From: Lachnospiraceae bacterium UBA3826
GTDB lineage: Bacteria; Bacillota; Clostridia; Lachnospirales; Lachnospiraceae
DNA length: 16,890 nucleotides
Direction: 5' to 3'
NCBI GenBank assembly: GCA_002393095.1
Contig: DGII01000002.1
Coordinates: forward strand, 1 to 16,890
Shown: piece after piece, positions 1 to 7,130 of the stretch
How the letters are laid out: each line of letters opens with the position of its first letter
How positions within the stretch are numbered: position 1 is the first letter of the stretch
Position numbers and translations under genes: made by a program
Notes under the pieces: model-generated
Database searches by the model: none
What the model saw: the letters and a program-made list of their open reading frames with translations, nothing else
Told to the model about the DNA's origin: nothing

Positions 1-1163
1 AGATCCAGTCTCAGACGGCAGCACATGGAACGTACATCACTGGGTTCCATATCGGAATTGATATAGTTTGAAAAATAAGGTGTTCCGTATTTAGAGGTCA
101 TTTCAAAGAGAAGTCTGTTGTTCTCTGTGTCTGACCAGTCAAAATCTCTTGTAATGGAATAAGTGGGGATAGGATACTGGAATCCGCGTCCGTTGGCATC
201 TCCCTCTATCATGGTCTCAATGAAAGCCTTATTGACCATGTCCATCTCTTTCTTGCAGTCCTTATAACAGAAATCCTGCTCCACTCCGCCCACTATAGCC
301 GGAAGCTCAGCCAGGTCCGCAGGAACCGTCCAGTCAAGGGTTATGTTGGAGAAGGGTGCCTGAGTACCCCAACGGCTGGGAGTATTCACGCCATACACAA
401 ATGCCTCTATGCACTTCTTGACCTCTCTGTAATTAAGCTTATCAACCTTTACAAAGGGTGCAAGGTATGTATCAAAGGAAGAGAATGCCTGGGCTCCTGC
501 CCATTCGTTCTGCATTATTCCAAGAAAATTGACCATCTGGTTGCAGAGCACCGAAAGATGCGATGCGGGAGCGGATGTTATCTTGCCGGTGATGCCGCCA
601 AGACCCTCTTTAATAAGCTGCTTAAGAGACCATCCTGCGCAGTATCCGGTAAGCATTGACAGATCGTGTATATGAATGTCCGCATTACGATGCGCCTTGG
701 CTATCTCTTCGTCATATATCTCAGAGAGCCAGTAATTGGCTGTTACCGCGCCTGAATTGCTTAAGATAAGTCCTCCCACCGAATAGGTAACGGTAGAATT
801 CTCCTTGACTCTCCAGTCCTCAACCTTAACGTAATTATTCACAACATCCTTATAATCAAGGATGGTTGACTTCATGGTACGAAGCTTTTCTCTCTGCTTA
901 CGATACAATATGTACGCCTTGGCTGCCTCCGTGTATCCGGCCTGCTCAAGAGTCTTCTCCACGCTGTCCTGAATATCCTCTACCTGAATCTTGTTCTCCT
1001 TGACCTTACTCTGGAAATCCGCCGTTACCCTGAGTGCCAAAAGATCCACTACATCATTGGTATACTGTACATCCGTAGCATTAAATGCCTTAATGATCGC
1101 ATCGCTTATCTTAGCCAATGCAAAATCCGTCTCTTCTCCGTCCCTCTTAATTACCTGAAACAT
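1..1163 (-). CDS. nrdD: Anaerobic (class III) ribonucleoside-triphosphate reductase, N-terminal part
   Basis: This oxygen-sensitive glycyl-radical enzyme reduces ribonucleoside triphosphates to deoxynucleotides under anaerobic conditions. About 387 residues are visible; the 3' end, including the glycyl-radical loop and the zinc cysteines, lies beyond the left edge. The protein begins MFQVIKRDGEETDF, the start of an ATP-cone allosteric domain (about residues 1-95). The catalytic barrel follows, with the family signatures NADIHIHDL, CNQMVNFLG and QNEWAGAQAFSSFD, then GVNTPSRWGTQAPFSN and NGRGFQYPIPTYSITRDFDW. The ATG is preceded by GGAG at suitable spacing. No stop interrupts the frame. Its activating enzyme gene nrdG would be expected beyond the left edge but cannot be seen. 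Control is likely by NrdR, from two boxes upstream of the promoter. The family call is very secure. Confidence 0.97.
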   Translation of the reverse strand, partial: MFQVIKRDGEETDFALAKISDAIIKAFNATDVQYTNDVVDLLALRVTADFQSKVKENKIQVEDIQDSVEKTLEQAGYTEAAKAYILYRKQREKLRTMKSTILDYKDVVNNYVKVEDWRVKENSTVTYSVGGLILSNSGAVTANYWLSEIYDEEIAKAHRNADIHIHDLSMLTGYCAGWSLKQLIKEGLGGITGKITSAPASHLSVLCNQMVNFLGIMQNEWAGAQAFSSFDTYLAPFVKVDKLNYREVKKCIEAFVYGVNTPSRWGTQAPFSNITLDWTVPADLAELPAIVGGVEQDFCYKDCKKEMDMVNKAFIETMIEGDANGRGFQYPIPTYSITRDFDWSDTENNRLLFEMTSKYGTPYFSNYINSDMEPSDVRSMCCRLRLD

Positions 1164-1234
1164 GAAACTCTCCAATCCCTCAAAAAATCATCCCAACAAA
1201 CTAAAAAACTCGGTCTTAAAAACCCACCGAATCT

Positions 1235-1263
1235 ATAATAACATTCTCTTTATAATAAGTCAA
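1235..1263 (-). promoter_or_regulatory. Sigma-A promoter of nrdD
   Basis: On the minus strand, TTGACT (1258-1263) and TATTAT (1235-1240) are separated by exactly 17 bp, a near-consensus vegetative promoter. The predicted transcription start is near 1228, giving a leader of about 65 nt before the nrdD ATG at 1163. The proximal NrdR box begins 6 bp upstream of the -35 hexamer. Confidence 0.75.
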
Positions 1264-1269
1264 CATAAA

Positions 1270-1285
1270 ACACAAGATATTGTGT
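1270..1285 (-). promoter_or_regulatory. NrdR box, promoter-proximal
   Basis: ACACAAGATATTGTGT is a 16-bp near-palindrome that fits the published NrdR-box consensus (acaCwAtATaTwGtgt). It sits just upstream of the nrdD -35 element. NrdR is a zinc-ribbon/ATP-cone repressor of ribonucleotide reductase genes, so this gene family and site type match. The repressor gene itself is not in the window. Confidence 0.85.
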
Positions 1286-1301
1286 ACGCATCCGTACGAT
1301 A

Positions 1302-1317
1302 ACATAACATGTTGTGT
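1302..1317 (-). promoter_or_regulatory. NrdR box, promoter-distal
   Basis: ACATAACATGTTGTGT is a second 16-bp NrdR-like site whose start lies 32 bp from the start of the proximal box, close to three helical turns, so both face the same side of the DNA. Paired boxes at whole-turn spacing are the usual NrdR arrangement. This copy is a weaker palindrome than the proximal one. Confidence 0.75.
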
Positions 1318-1342
1318 TTTTATATCTTGATTTTATGCATCG

Positions 1343-1384
1343 AAAAAGCCCGTTAATCAAGGGATTCTTAAGATAAACGGGCTT
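1343..1384 (-). terminator. Intrinsic terminator of the acyl-CoA synthetase/TPR lipoprotein unit
   Basis: Read on the minus strand, arms of 13 nt (1372-1384 and 1346-1358; AAGCCCGTT core) pair with a single mismatch around a 13-nt loop and are followed by a run of five T. It lies about 90 bp after the stop codon of the TPR lipoprotein. The remaining sequence between it and that stop (1385-1472) shows no gene or site that I can recognise. Confidence 0.8.
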
Positions 1385-1472
1385 CAATTTGGTCAACATA
1401 ATATTTTTCTTTTTTACTGCCGTATATAGTAGGCGGACACAGACGCGGGTAAATCATCCTTTAACAAACACA

Positions 1473-2540
1473 TCATCTTGTGGACAGGAATGTATTCTCC
1501 CTTATAGCCGCCTGATCATCCGGATACTTCTTCAGGTACTCGCTCATAAGCGTCTTGGCTCTCTCAAAGTCTCCCATATACTCATTGGCAACTATCTCAT
1601 TGTAGCTCAACACCTGTTCAAGCCCTGTTCCCTGAAGATTCCTGGCTGATGAGAAGGCATCTCTCGCTCCCGCATAATCTCCTGACTTAAGTCTGCTAAG
1701 GCCAAGCTGGTTATATATGACTGCTGCCTCAGGATGTCTGGTGAGGTAGTTCTGATAAGTACTTGTGGCATAATTATAATCACCAAGCATCTCATAGGTC
1801 TTACCTAAGAAAAGGATCGTATTCTGGTCATCATCATCCCTTGCTTCCTCAAGATATACCTTGGCATTCTCGTAATCCTCCATATAGAAGTATATTCGCC
1901 CCTTATCAAAGCCCGAAAGCTTCTTCTCCTTCTCCGCAAGGAACTGCTCTAGTATACTCCTTCCCTCGTCCTCATATGAAGCCTCCGTCAGCCTCCCTGC
2001 CACCTCGATGCGCAGGTCATAATCGTCCGGAGCCAGCTCTATAGCCTTATTAAAATCAGCCACAGCCTTCTCATGGTCGCCAAGCATAAGATAATCGCAG
2101 CCCCTCTTATACAGAGCAAGCACCTCCTTACCCTTAAGGCCTAAAATGTCCGTATATGTATCCACGGCAGATTCATAGTCCTTCATATGCTCATAGGTAT
2201 CAGCAAGATAGTAATTGACATCATAATCAAGCGCATCCACCTGCCAGTCACTATACGAAAGCACTTCATGGAAGTCGTTGACCGCTTCTTCATATTGGGC
2301 AAGGCCCAGATGCGCTATGCCCCTCGCCCTTGCTATAAGCGCGGCATTCTCGCCGGCTTCCTCGGCAGAGGCAAGTGTCTCCAAAGCCGTCTCGTATTCA
2401 AGCGCCTCTATCTCGCTCATGGCTGTCTCCGTGAACCCTTTTGTTCCCGGAACACCGCAGCCCGTAATACCCGCAAGCATGATAAGCAATACAGGTATCA
2501 TATATTTTATTCCGGTTGATATCTCTTTTTTTCTGCTCAT
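1473..2540 (-). CDS. TPR-repeat lipoprotein
   Basis: This 355-residue protein is predicted to be exported and lipid-anchored on the outer face of the membrane. It has a short basic N-terminus, a hydrophobic stretch (about residues 13-26) and a lipobox ITGC with the modified cysteine at position 28. The rest is a string of tetratricopeptide helices from about residue 38 to the end; clear repeats include ALYKRGCDYLMLGDHEKAVADFNKAIEL, AAVIYNQLGLSRLKSGDYAGARDAF and a copy near NYYLADTYEHMKDYESAVDTY. TPR arrays bind other proteins, but the partner is not evident. It starts 23 bp after the stop of the acyl-CoA synthetase gene and is probably co-transcribed with it. No good Shine-Dalgarno sequence precedes the ATG, so translation may depend on coupling to the upstream gene. 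The specific function is unknown. Confidence 0.85.
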   Translation of the reverse strand: MSRKKEISTGIKYMIPVLLIMLAGITGCGVPGTKGFTETAMSEIEALEYETALETLASAEEAGENAALIARARGIAHLGLAQYEEAVNDFHEVLSYSDWQVDALDYDVNYYLADTYEHMKDYESAVDTYTDILGLKGKEVLALYKRGCDYLMLGDHEKAVADFNKAIELAPDDYDLRIEVAGRLTEASYEDEGRSILEQFLAEKEKKLSGFDKGRIYFYMEDYENAKVYLEEARDDDDQNTILFLGKTYEMLGDYNYATSTYQNYLTRHPEAAVIYNQLGLSRLKSGDYAGARDAFSSARNLQGTGLEQVLSYNEIVANEYMGDFERAKTLMSEYLKKYPDDQAAIRENTFLSTR

Positions 2541-2563
2541 ATATACGTCATCTGTCTGTCAGT

Positions 2564-4198
2564 CTAGCCCTTATTCTGCTTAGCCACTACACTTTCTCCG
2601 CAATACTTCTGCCTTAGCTTCGGCTTCTCGATCTTGCCTGTGGGATTGCGTGGTATATCTTCGAATACTATATGATGCGGTCTCTTATATCTGGGAAGCT
2701 TCATGCAGAACTCGTTTATCTCCTCCTGCGTGCACTCCATGCCATCCTTGACCTCAATAATGGCCATTGTAGCCTCTCCAAGCCTTGCATCCGGAACTCC
2801 TATGACAGCCACATCCTTGACCTTATCATAGCCACGTATGAAATTCTCTATCTGTACAGGATAGATGTTCTCACCGCCTGAGATCACCACATCCTTCTTA
2901 CGATCCACAAGGAAGATAAAGCCGTCCTCATCCTCCATTGCCATATCTCCGGTCAAAAGCCACTCGCCCTTAAGCACTTCATCCGTAGATGCCTTGTCAT
3001 TGTAATAGCAGGTCATGACACCGGGTCCCGATACGCATAGCTCACCGACTTCACCCTGCTTAACCTCATTACCCTCTTCATCTATGATCTTGGTCTTCCA
3101 GCCGTAGCCGGCTTTACCGATAGCACCTACCTTATGAATATTCTCCACGCCTAAGTGTACGGCACCGGGGCCTATGGATTCGCTTAGGCCGTAATTGGTA
3201 TCATACTGATGATTGGGGAAGTGCTCTCTCCACCTTGCTATAAGGCTCGGAGGAACAGGCTGCGCCCCTATATGCATAAGCCTCCACTGCGAAAGCTCAT
3301 ACTGGCTAAGGTCGATATCCCCTCTGTCAATGGCATCGAGTATATCCTGCGCCCAAGGCACCAAAAGCCACACTATGGTACACTTCTCAGCAGATACGGC
3401 TTCGATTATCGTCTTAGGCTTGGTTCCCTTAAGCAATACTGCCTTACCGCCCACCAGGAAGCTTCCGAACCAGTGCATCTTGGCTCCCGTATGATACAGC
3501 GGAGGGATGCACAGGAACACATCATCCTTGGTCTGACCGTGATGAGCCTGCTCTACCTTGCATGAATGCATAAGACTTATATGATTATGCAATATAGCCT
3601 TGGGGAATCCTGTCGTACCCGATGAAAAATATATTGCGGCATCATCCTCATCCTTAAGCTTTATCCGGGGTGACTGACTGGAGCTGTTGGCTGTAAGCTC
3701 GGAATAATCCTCGGCAAAAGAAGGGCAATTCGCACCGACATAGAAAAGGAGCCTGTTCTTGCCTATGGAATCCGCTATCTCCTCTATACGGCCGATGAAT
3801 TCCGGCCCGAATACAAGTACGTCCACTTCAGCGAGATTAAGACAGTATTCTATCTCATCCGATGCGTATCTGAAATTAAGCGGCACTGCTATCGCGCCGG
3901 TCTTGAGTATACCAAAGTATATAGGAAGCCACTCAAGGCAATTCATTAGCAGTATAGCTACCTTATCGCCCTTCTTAACTCCCCTCGACAATAAAAGATT
4001 GGCAAAACGGTTCGCCTTCTCATTGAAGACATTCCATGTGATCTCTCTGCGATAATGGGCCGTAGGCGCAGGCTCGGTAAGCTCGTACTCCTTCCATGTG
4101 ACCCTTCTGACCTCCTTGATCTCCGGATTGATCTCCACAAGACATATATCGTCTCCGTATTTACTGCAATTCTGTTCCAAAATCTCTGTGATCGGCAT
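2564..4198 (-). CDS. AMP-forming acyl-CoA synthetase (ANL superfamily)
   Basis: The enzyme (544 residues from the chosen start) activates a carboxylic acid, probably a fatty or other organic acid, to an acyl-adenylate with ATP and then to a CoA thioester. Visible motifs in order are the phosphate loop SSGTTGFPK (about residues 192-200), YGLSE (336-340), TGD (416-418), the hinge region DRKKD (432-436) with SGGENIYP, and the C-terminal PTGKIEK with catalytic Lys522. The substrate cannot be read from the sequence; KMHWFGSFLVGGKAVLL is typical of medium/long-chain ligases. An upstream in-frame ATG at 4252 would add 18 residues but has no ribosome site and lies close to the promoter. The ATG at 4198 follows AGGATAAGGATT and begins the conserved region. 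The TPR lipoprotein gene follows at 23 bp. Confidence 0.9.
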   Translation of the reverse strand: MPITEILEQNCSKYGDDICLVEINPEIKEVRRVTWKEYELTEPAPTAHYRREITWNVFNEKANRFANLLLSRGVKKGDKVAILLMNCLEWLPIYFGILKTGAIAVPLNFRYASDEIEYCLNLAEVDVLVFGPEFIGRIEEIADSIGKNRLLFYVGANCPSFAEDYSELTANSSSQSPRIKLKDEDDAAIYFSSGTTGFPKAILHNHISLMHSCKVEQAHHGQTKDDVFLCIPPLYHTGAKMHWFGSFLVGGKAVLLKGTKPKTIIEAVSAEKCTIVWLLVPWAQDILDAIDRGDIDLSQYELSQWRLMHIGAQPVPPSLIARWREHFPNHQYDTNYGLSESIGPGAVHLGVENIHKVGAIGKAGYGWKTKIIDEEGNEVKQGEVGELCVSGPGVMTCYYNDKASTDEVLKGEWLLTGDMAMEDEDGFIFLVDRKKDVVISGGENIYPVQIENFIRGYDKVKDVAVIGVPDARLGEATMAIIEVKDGMECTQEEINEFCMKLPRYKRPHHIVFEDIPRNPTGKIEKPKLRQKYCGESVVAKQNKG

Positions 4199-4265
4199 AA
4201 TCCTTATCCTGTTCTTTCTATTAATAATTAATTCAAGAATGTGTCTTTTCACATCCGACTATTCG

Positions 4266-4294
4266 ATTCTATCATCTGCACATCTATTATTCAA
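4266..4294 (-). promoter_or_regulatory. Promoter of the acyl-CoA synthetase gene
   Basis: On the minus strand TTGAAT (4289-4294) and TAGAAT (4266-4271) are 17 bp apart. The predicted start near 4259 gives a leader of about 60 nt before the preferred ATG at 4198. It lies in the short gap after the methyltransferase stop, where no terminator is visible. Confidence 0.5.
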
Positions 4295-4319
4295 GAGTGC
4301 AACGCGCTAAAGTATCCGG

Positions 4320-5111
4320 CTATGGTTTTATAAGTATGTCCACGGTATGGGCCGCCGCGCCTATAAGCTCCTGTCTTGAGGATATACTCATCACATACTC
4401 TTCATACCTTTCAAATTCCTCATCGCTTAATCCTTTAAGAGTCTTCCTTATATAATTGGTCGGCCCGTCCGGACTGATGAGCATATATCTGTCAAGTCCG
4501 GAAGCCTTATACAGCCTGTCTATGTCTTCTACCCTTACATAGTCATATATATCCTTCTCTTCGGATATACAGTGATAATCGCCATCCAGTCTGCCGTCTC
4601 TTATGCACTCCGCCAGATGTCCTTCGTTAAGGGCATAGGTCACAAAGGCATATTCATTCATGCAATAGCCCACATATATATATCCGCCGCTTTTCACTAC
4701 TCTCTTCGCCTCATTAAGAGCCTTAAGCTTATCCTCATAAGTAAAAAGGTGGTACATCGGGCCGAGCATTATGGCAATATCATAGTGATCGTCCTCTATC
4801 CCCTTAAGCCTTCTGGCATCAAGCTTAAGGCACTTAAGCTCATCCGATTTAAGCTTCATACGCGACAGATTGTGCTTGACCGGCTCGACCGCACAGACCT
4901 CATAGCCCCTCTTGGCAAGCGGAACAGCATATCTGCCGGTTCCCGCGCCTATATCTATGATACTTATATCCCTGTTTTCTCGCTCCTTGGACAGACTCTT
5001 TAAGCGTTCATCGATATATCTCATGGTCACTCTGTATTCTATCTGTCCGTGACGGGAATCAAGCCGTTTGTCCTCATTAAATTTTCCGTAATATTCTTCG
5101 ATAATATTCAT
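4320..5111 (-). CDS. Class I SAM-dependent methyltransferase
   Basis: This 263-residue Rossmann-fold methyltransferase has the SAM-binding glycine loop IDIGAGTGRYA (about 52-62), the acidic end of strand 2 in CAVEP (Glu76), a strand-3 acidic residue in KLDAR (Asp98), and the post-motif YDIAIMLGPMYHL (110-122) followed by the helix and strand of KRVVKSGGYIYVGY. The N-terminal EDKRLDSRHGQIEY segment is typical of a small-molecule type family common in Clostridia, which supports the start at 5111. The methyl acceptor is unknown. It is divergent from an AraC-type regulator across a 37-bp gap, which suggests that the regulator may control it. No Shine-Dalgarno sequence precedes the ATG; the predicted transcription start coincides with the start codon. 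Confidence 0.88.
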   Translation of the reverse strand: MNIIEEYYGKFNEDKRLDSRHGQIEYRVTMRYIDERLKSLSKERENRDISIIDIGAGTGRYAVPLAKRGYEVCAVEPVKHNLSRMKLKSDELKCLKLDARRLKGIEDDHYDIAIMLGPMYHLFTYEDKLKALNEAKRVVKSGGYIYVGYCMNEYAFVTYALNEGHLAECIRDGRLDGDYHCISEEKDIYDYVRVEDIDRLYKASGLDRYMLISPDGPTNYIRKTLKGLSDEEFERYEEYVMSISSRQELIGAAAHTVDILIKP

Positions 5112-5118
5112 ATCGCAT

Positions 5119-5124
5119 ATTATA
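5119..5124 (-). promoter_or_regulatory. Extended -10 promoter of the methyltransferase
   Basis: TGC-TATAAT on the minus strand is a perfect extended -10 element. No good -35 hexamer is present at 16-18 bp, which extended -10 promoters tolerate. Transcription should begin near 5112, within about one base of the ATG at 5111, so the mRNA is predicted to be leaderless. Confidence 0.6.
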
Positions 5125-5136
5125 GCATAAATGTGG

Positions 5137-5142
5137 TATACT
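5137..5142 (+). promoter_or_regulatory. Extended -10 promoter of the AraC-type gene
   Basis: TGG-TATACT on the plus strand is an extended -10 element ending 6 bp before the ATG at 5149, so the predicted start is the A of the start codon. No convincing -35 is visible. The two divergent -10 elements are only 12 bp apart, so polymerase binding at one should hinder the other. Confidence 0.5.
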
Positions 5143-5148
5143 TAACCT

Positions 5149-6150
5149 ATGAAAAAGAACACTTATGTCACTGACACAATTGATGATGTTCAGCTTCTTA
5201 ACAAAGTAAGATACTATAAGCCCGATGAAGAGCTCCCGCTTTATGCGGATTACCCCATGAGTCTGCTGACCCCTATACTGGCCAGACGCATAAATCTTGC
5301 GGATCCTTCTTTTAGGGGCAATGACCTGCATAAGCACTGTGAATTCGAATTCGTCACAGTATTATCGGGAAGTGTCTCCCTGAATTTCGGAGACATGTCC
5401 ATACATGTAGGCGCAGGCGGCGGTATCTGCATCAAAAGAGGCATCGTCCACGCGATCGAGGCGGATTCCGATAAGAATACCGAGTTAGAGCTTATTCATT
5501 TTCACCATTCACTCTTATTCGGCACGACCTTAAATATGCTTGGCTGTAAGAACCTGGCAAACCTTCTTAATAACGATGCATACAGATATTCGCTCTATGA
5601 TCCCAAGGAGCCGAATGATGCCGCCATTATCAAGCGTGCTCACGATGTATATATGTATATGAATTCGGAGCTTCGTGCCGGAGAATTACGTGCCATTTCA
5701 GCCTTGTACGATATATGGGGAATGGATATGGAGAATCGCGTAGATATAACGGTCATACCGCTGACCAAGCAGCAGGCCCTTGATAACCAGCGCATTGCCA
5801 AGGCTACCGAATACATATCCGAGCACTATGCGGAGGATATCCTCTTATCAGACATCTCCGGTGTATGTGATGTAAGTGACAGCGAGTGCTGCAGAACCTT
5901 CCAGAGAGCGCTGCACTCGTCGCCCATAGATTATATCAACAGATACAGAGTCTTCACCGCAGCGGAGATCCTTACCAATGATGTGAACAATACTCCCATG
6001 TCGGATATTGCTCTTATGGTAGGCTTCAATTATGCAAGCTATTTTAACAAAACCTTCAAAAGATATATAGGCATGACGCCCATGCAATACAGGAAGAAGA
6101 ACAATAAGGGAGAGCTATACAGGAAGAGTCAGCAGGAATTCAGGATTTGA
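5149..6150 (+). CDS. AraC-family transcriptional regulator with cupin sensor domain
   Basis: This 333-residue cytoplasmic regulator has an N-terminal cupin-type ligand domain (about 55-125: HKHCEFEFVTVLSGSVSLNFGD, then GGGICIKRGIVHAIEAD and ELIHFHH) and a C-terminal AraC domain (about 215-320). The domain has two helix-turn-helix units: ILLSDISGVCDVSDSECCRTFQ, and MSDIALMVGFNYASYFNKTFKRYIGMTPMQYRKK. The ligand is unknown; sugar-type effectors are common for this architecture. Divergent placement next to the methyltransferase suggests local control plus autoregulation, which is inference. There is no Shine-Dalgarno sequence; the next in-frame ATG (residue 37) has none either, and residues 1-36 are plausible protein, so I keep 5149. 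Its last 11 bp overlap the end of argC on the other strand. Confidence 0.88.
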   Translation: MKKNTYVTDTIDDVQLLNKVRYYKPDEELPLYADYPMSLLTPILARRINLADPSFRGNDLHKHCEFEFVTVLSGSVSLNFGDMSIHVGAGGGICIKRGIVHAIEADSDKNTELELIHFHHSLLFGTTLNMLGCKNLANLLNNDAYRYSLYDPKEPNDAAIIKRAHDVYMYMNSELRAGELRAISALYDIWGMDMENRVDITVIPLTKQQALDNQRIAKATEYISEHYAEDILLSDISGVCDVSDSECCRTFQRALHSSPIDYINRYRVFTAAEILTNDVNNTPMSDIALMVGFNYASYFNKTFKRYIGMTPMQYRKKNNKGELYRKSQQEFRI

Positions 6151-7111
6151 TAAGCAGTCCTGTATCCTCCTTAAGCCCAAGCTTGATGTTCATACACTGT
6201 ATAGCCGCACCGGAGGCACCCTTGCCAAGATTGTCAAACCTTGCAGAGATAAGTATTCTGTCTTCATTACCGGATACTATTATCTCTGCATCATCTCTTC
6301 CCGAGAAGGCATTGGCCGACAAGAAGCCCTTAAGCTCCTCATTATTCTCATATCCTGATTCCCTGACCTTGATGAATGCTTCACCGGCATAATGCTTGGC
6401 ATACATATCTCTCACTTCCTCAACGGAAAGCTTTTTTTCAAAAAGTCTGACACTAAGCGGCACAGAAACTATCATTCCGCTGTAATAATCATCTACCACC
6501 GGCGTAAAAAGGGGCTCATAGTCAAGTCCCGGTATGGCTTTCATCTCCTTAAGATGCTTGTGCATCTGTGAAAGCGCATATTCTCTGGGCGCATACAGCT
6601 CCTCGCTCTTATCCTCACCTTCATAGAGAGCTATCGCCTTTTTGCCGGCTCCGCTGTAGCCTGAAAGCGCTGTGGCAAAGAAGGGATAGTCCGCTGCCAC
6701 AACCCCATTTTTCACAAGAGGGTAGGCAATCATATTAAAGCCCGATGCATAACAGCCGGGTACCGCTATCCTTCTGCTGTTCCTTATCTTCTCTCTGAAG
6801 TCCCCGGATAACTCTGGCAGTCCGTATGCCCAGTCAGGCAGTGTTCTGTGCGCCGTAGATGCGTCAATTATCACGGTATGGTCGTTATCTTTGTCCACAA
6901 GGTCTACCGCCTCTATAGCCGCCGCATCCGGCAGGCATAAGAACGTAATGTCGGATGAATTAATGAGCCTTCTTCGCTCAGCCGCATCCTTGCGAAGCTC
7001 GCTGTCTATCTTAAGAAGCTCCACGTCCTTCCTGTCCTCGAAGCGCTCAAGGATACGAAGTCCGGTTGTACCTTCACCGCCGTCTATGAATATCCTGCAC
7101 TTATCACTCAT
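6140..7111 (-). CDS. argC: N-acetyl-gamma-glutamyl-phosphate reductase, short type
   Basis: The enzyme makes N-acetylglutamate semialdehyde by NADPH-dependent reduction of N-acetylglutamyl phosphate, the third step of arginine synthesis. The 323-residue protein has the nucleotide-binding start IFIDGGEGTTGLRI, the FLCLPDAAA and DASTAHR segments, and the catalytic cysteine in PGCYASG (Cys120). YSGAGKKAI and KHLKEM follow. Its length and the GGEGTTG start match the shorter, less common ArgC form rather than the roughly 345-residue common form. An AAGGAGAGG ribosome site precedes the ATG, which lies 19 bp after the prfA stop, so it is probably the last gene of the DUF1385-prmC-prfA-argC unit. No other arginine gene is nearby, and no hairpin terminator follows the stop. 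Confidence 0.93.
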   Translation of the reverse strand: MSDKCRIFIDGGEGTTGLRILERFEDRKDVELLKIDSELRKDAAERRRLINSSDITFLCLPDAAAIEAVDLVDKDNDHTVIIDASTAHRTLPDWAYGLPELSGDFREKIRNSRRIAVPGCYASGFNMIAYPLVKNGVVAADYPFFATALSGYSGAGKKAIALYEGEDKSEELYAPREYALSQMHKHLKEMKAIPGLDYEPLFTPVVDDYYSGMIVSVPLSVRLFEKKLSVEEVRDMYAKHYAGEAFIKVRESGYENNEELKGFLSANAFSGRDDAEIIVSGNEDRILISARFDNLGKGASGAAIQCMNIKLGLKEDTGLLIKS

Positions 7112-7130
7112 ACAGATTCCTCTCCTTCAC

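Noticed and set aside
1385..1649. Plus-strand open frame of 86 codons starting at 1389
   Set aside because: It runs mainly antisense through the TPR lipoprotein gene, has no domain and no ribosome site.
4199..4252. Upstream in-frame ATG at 4252 for the acyl-CoA synthetase
   Set aside because: It has no ribosome site, adds residues unlike the family start, and sits within a few bases of the predicted transcription start. The ATG at 4198 has AGGATAAGGATT before it.
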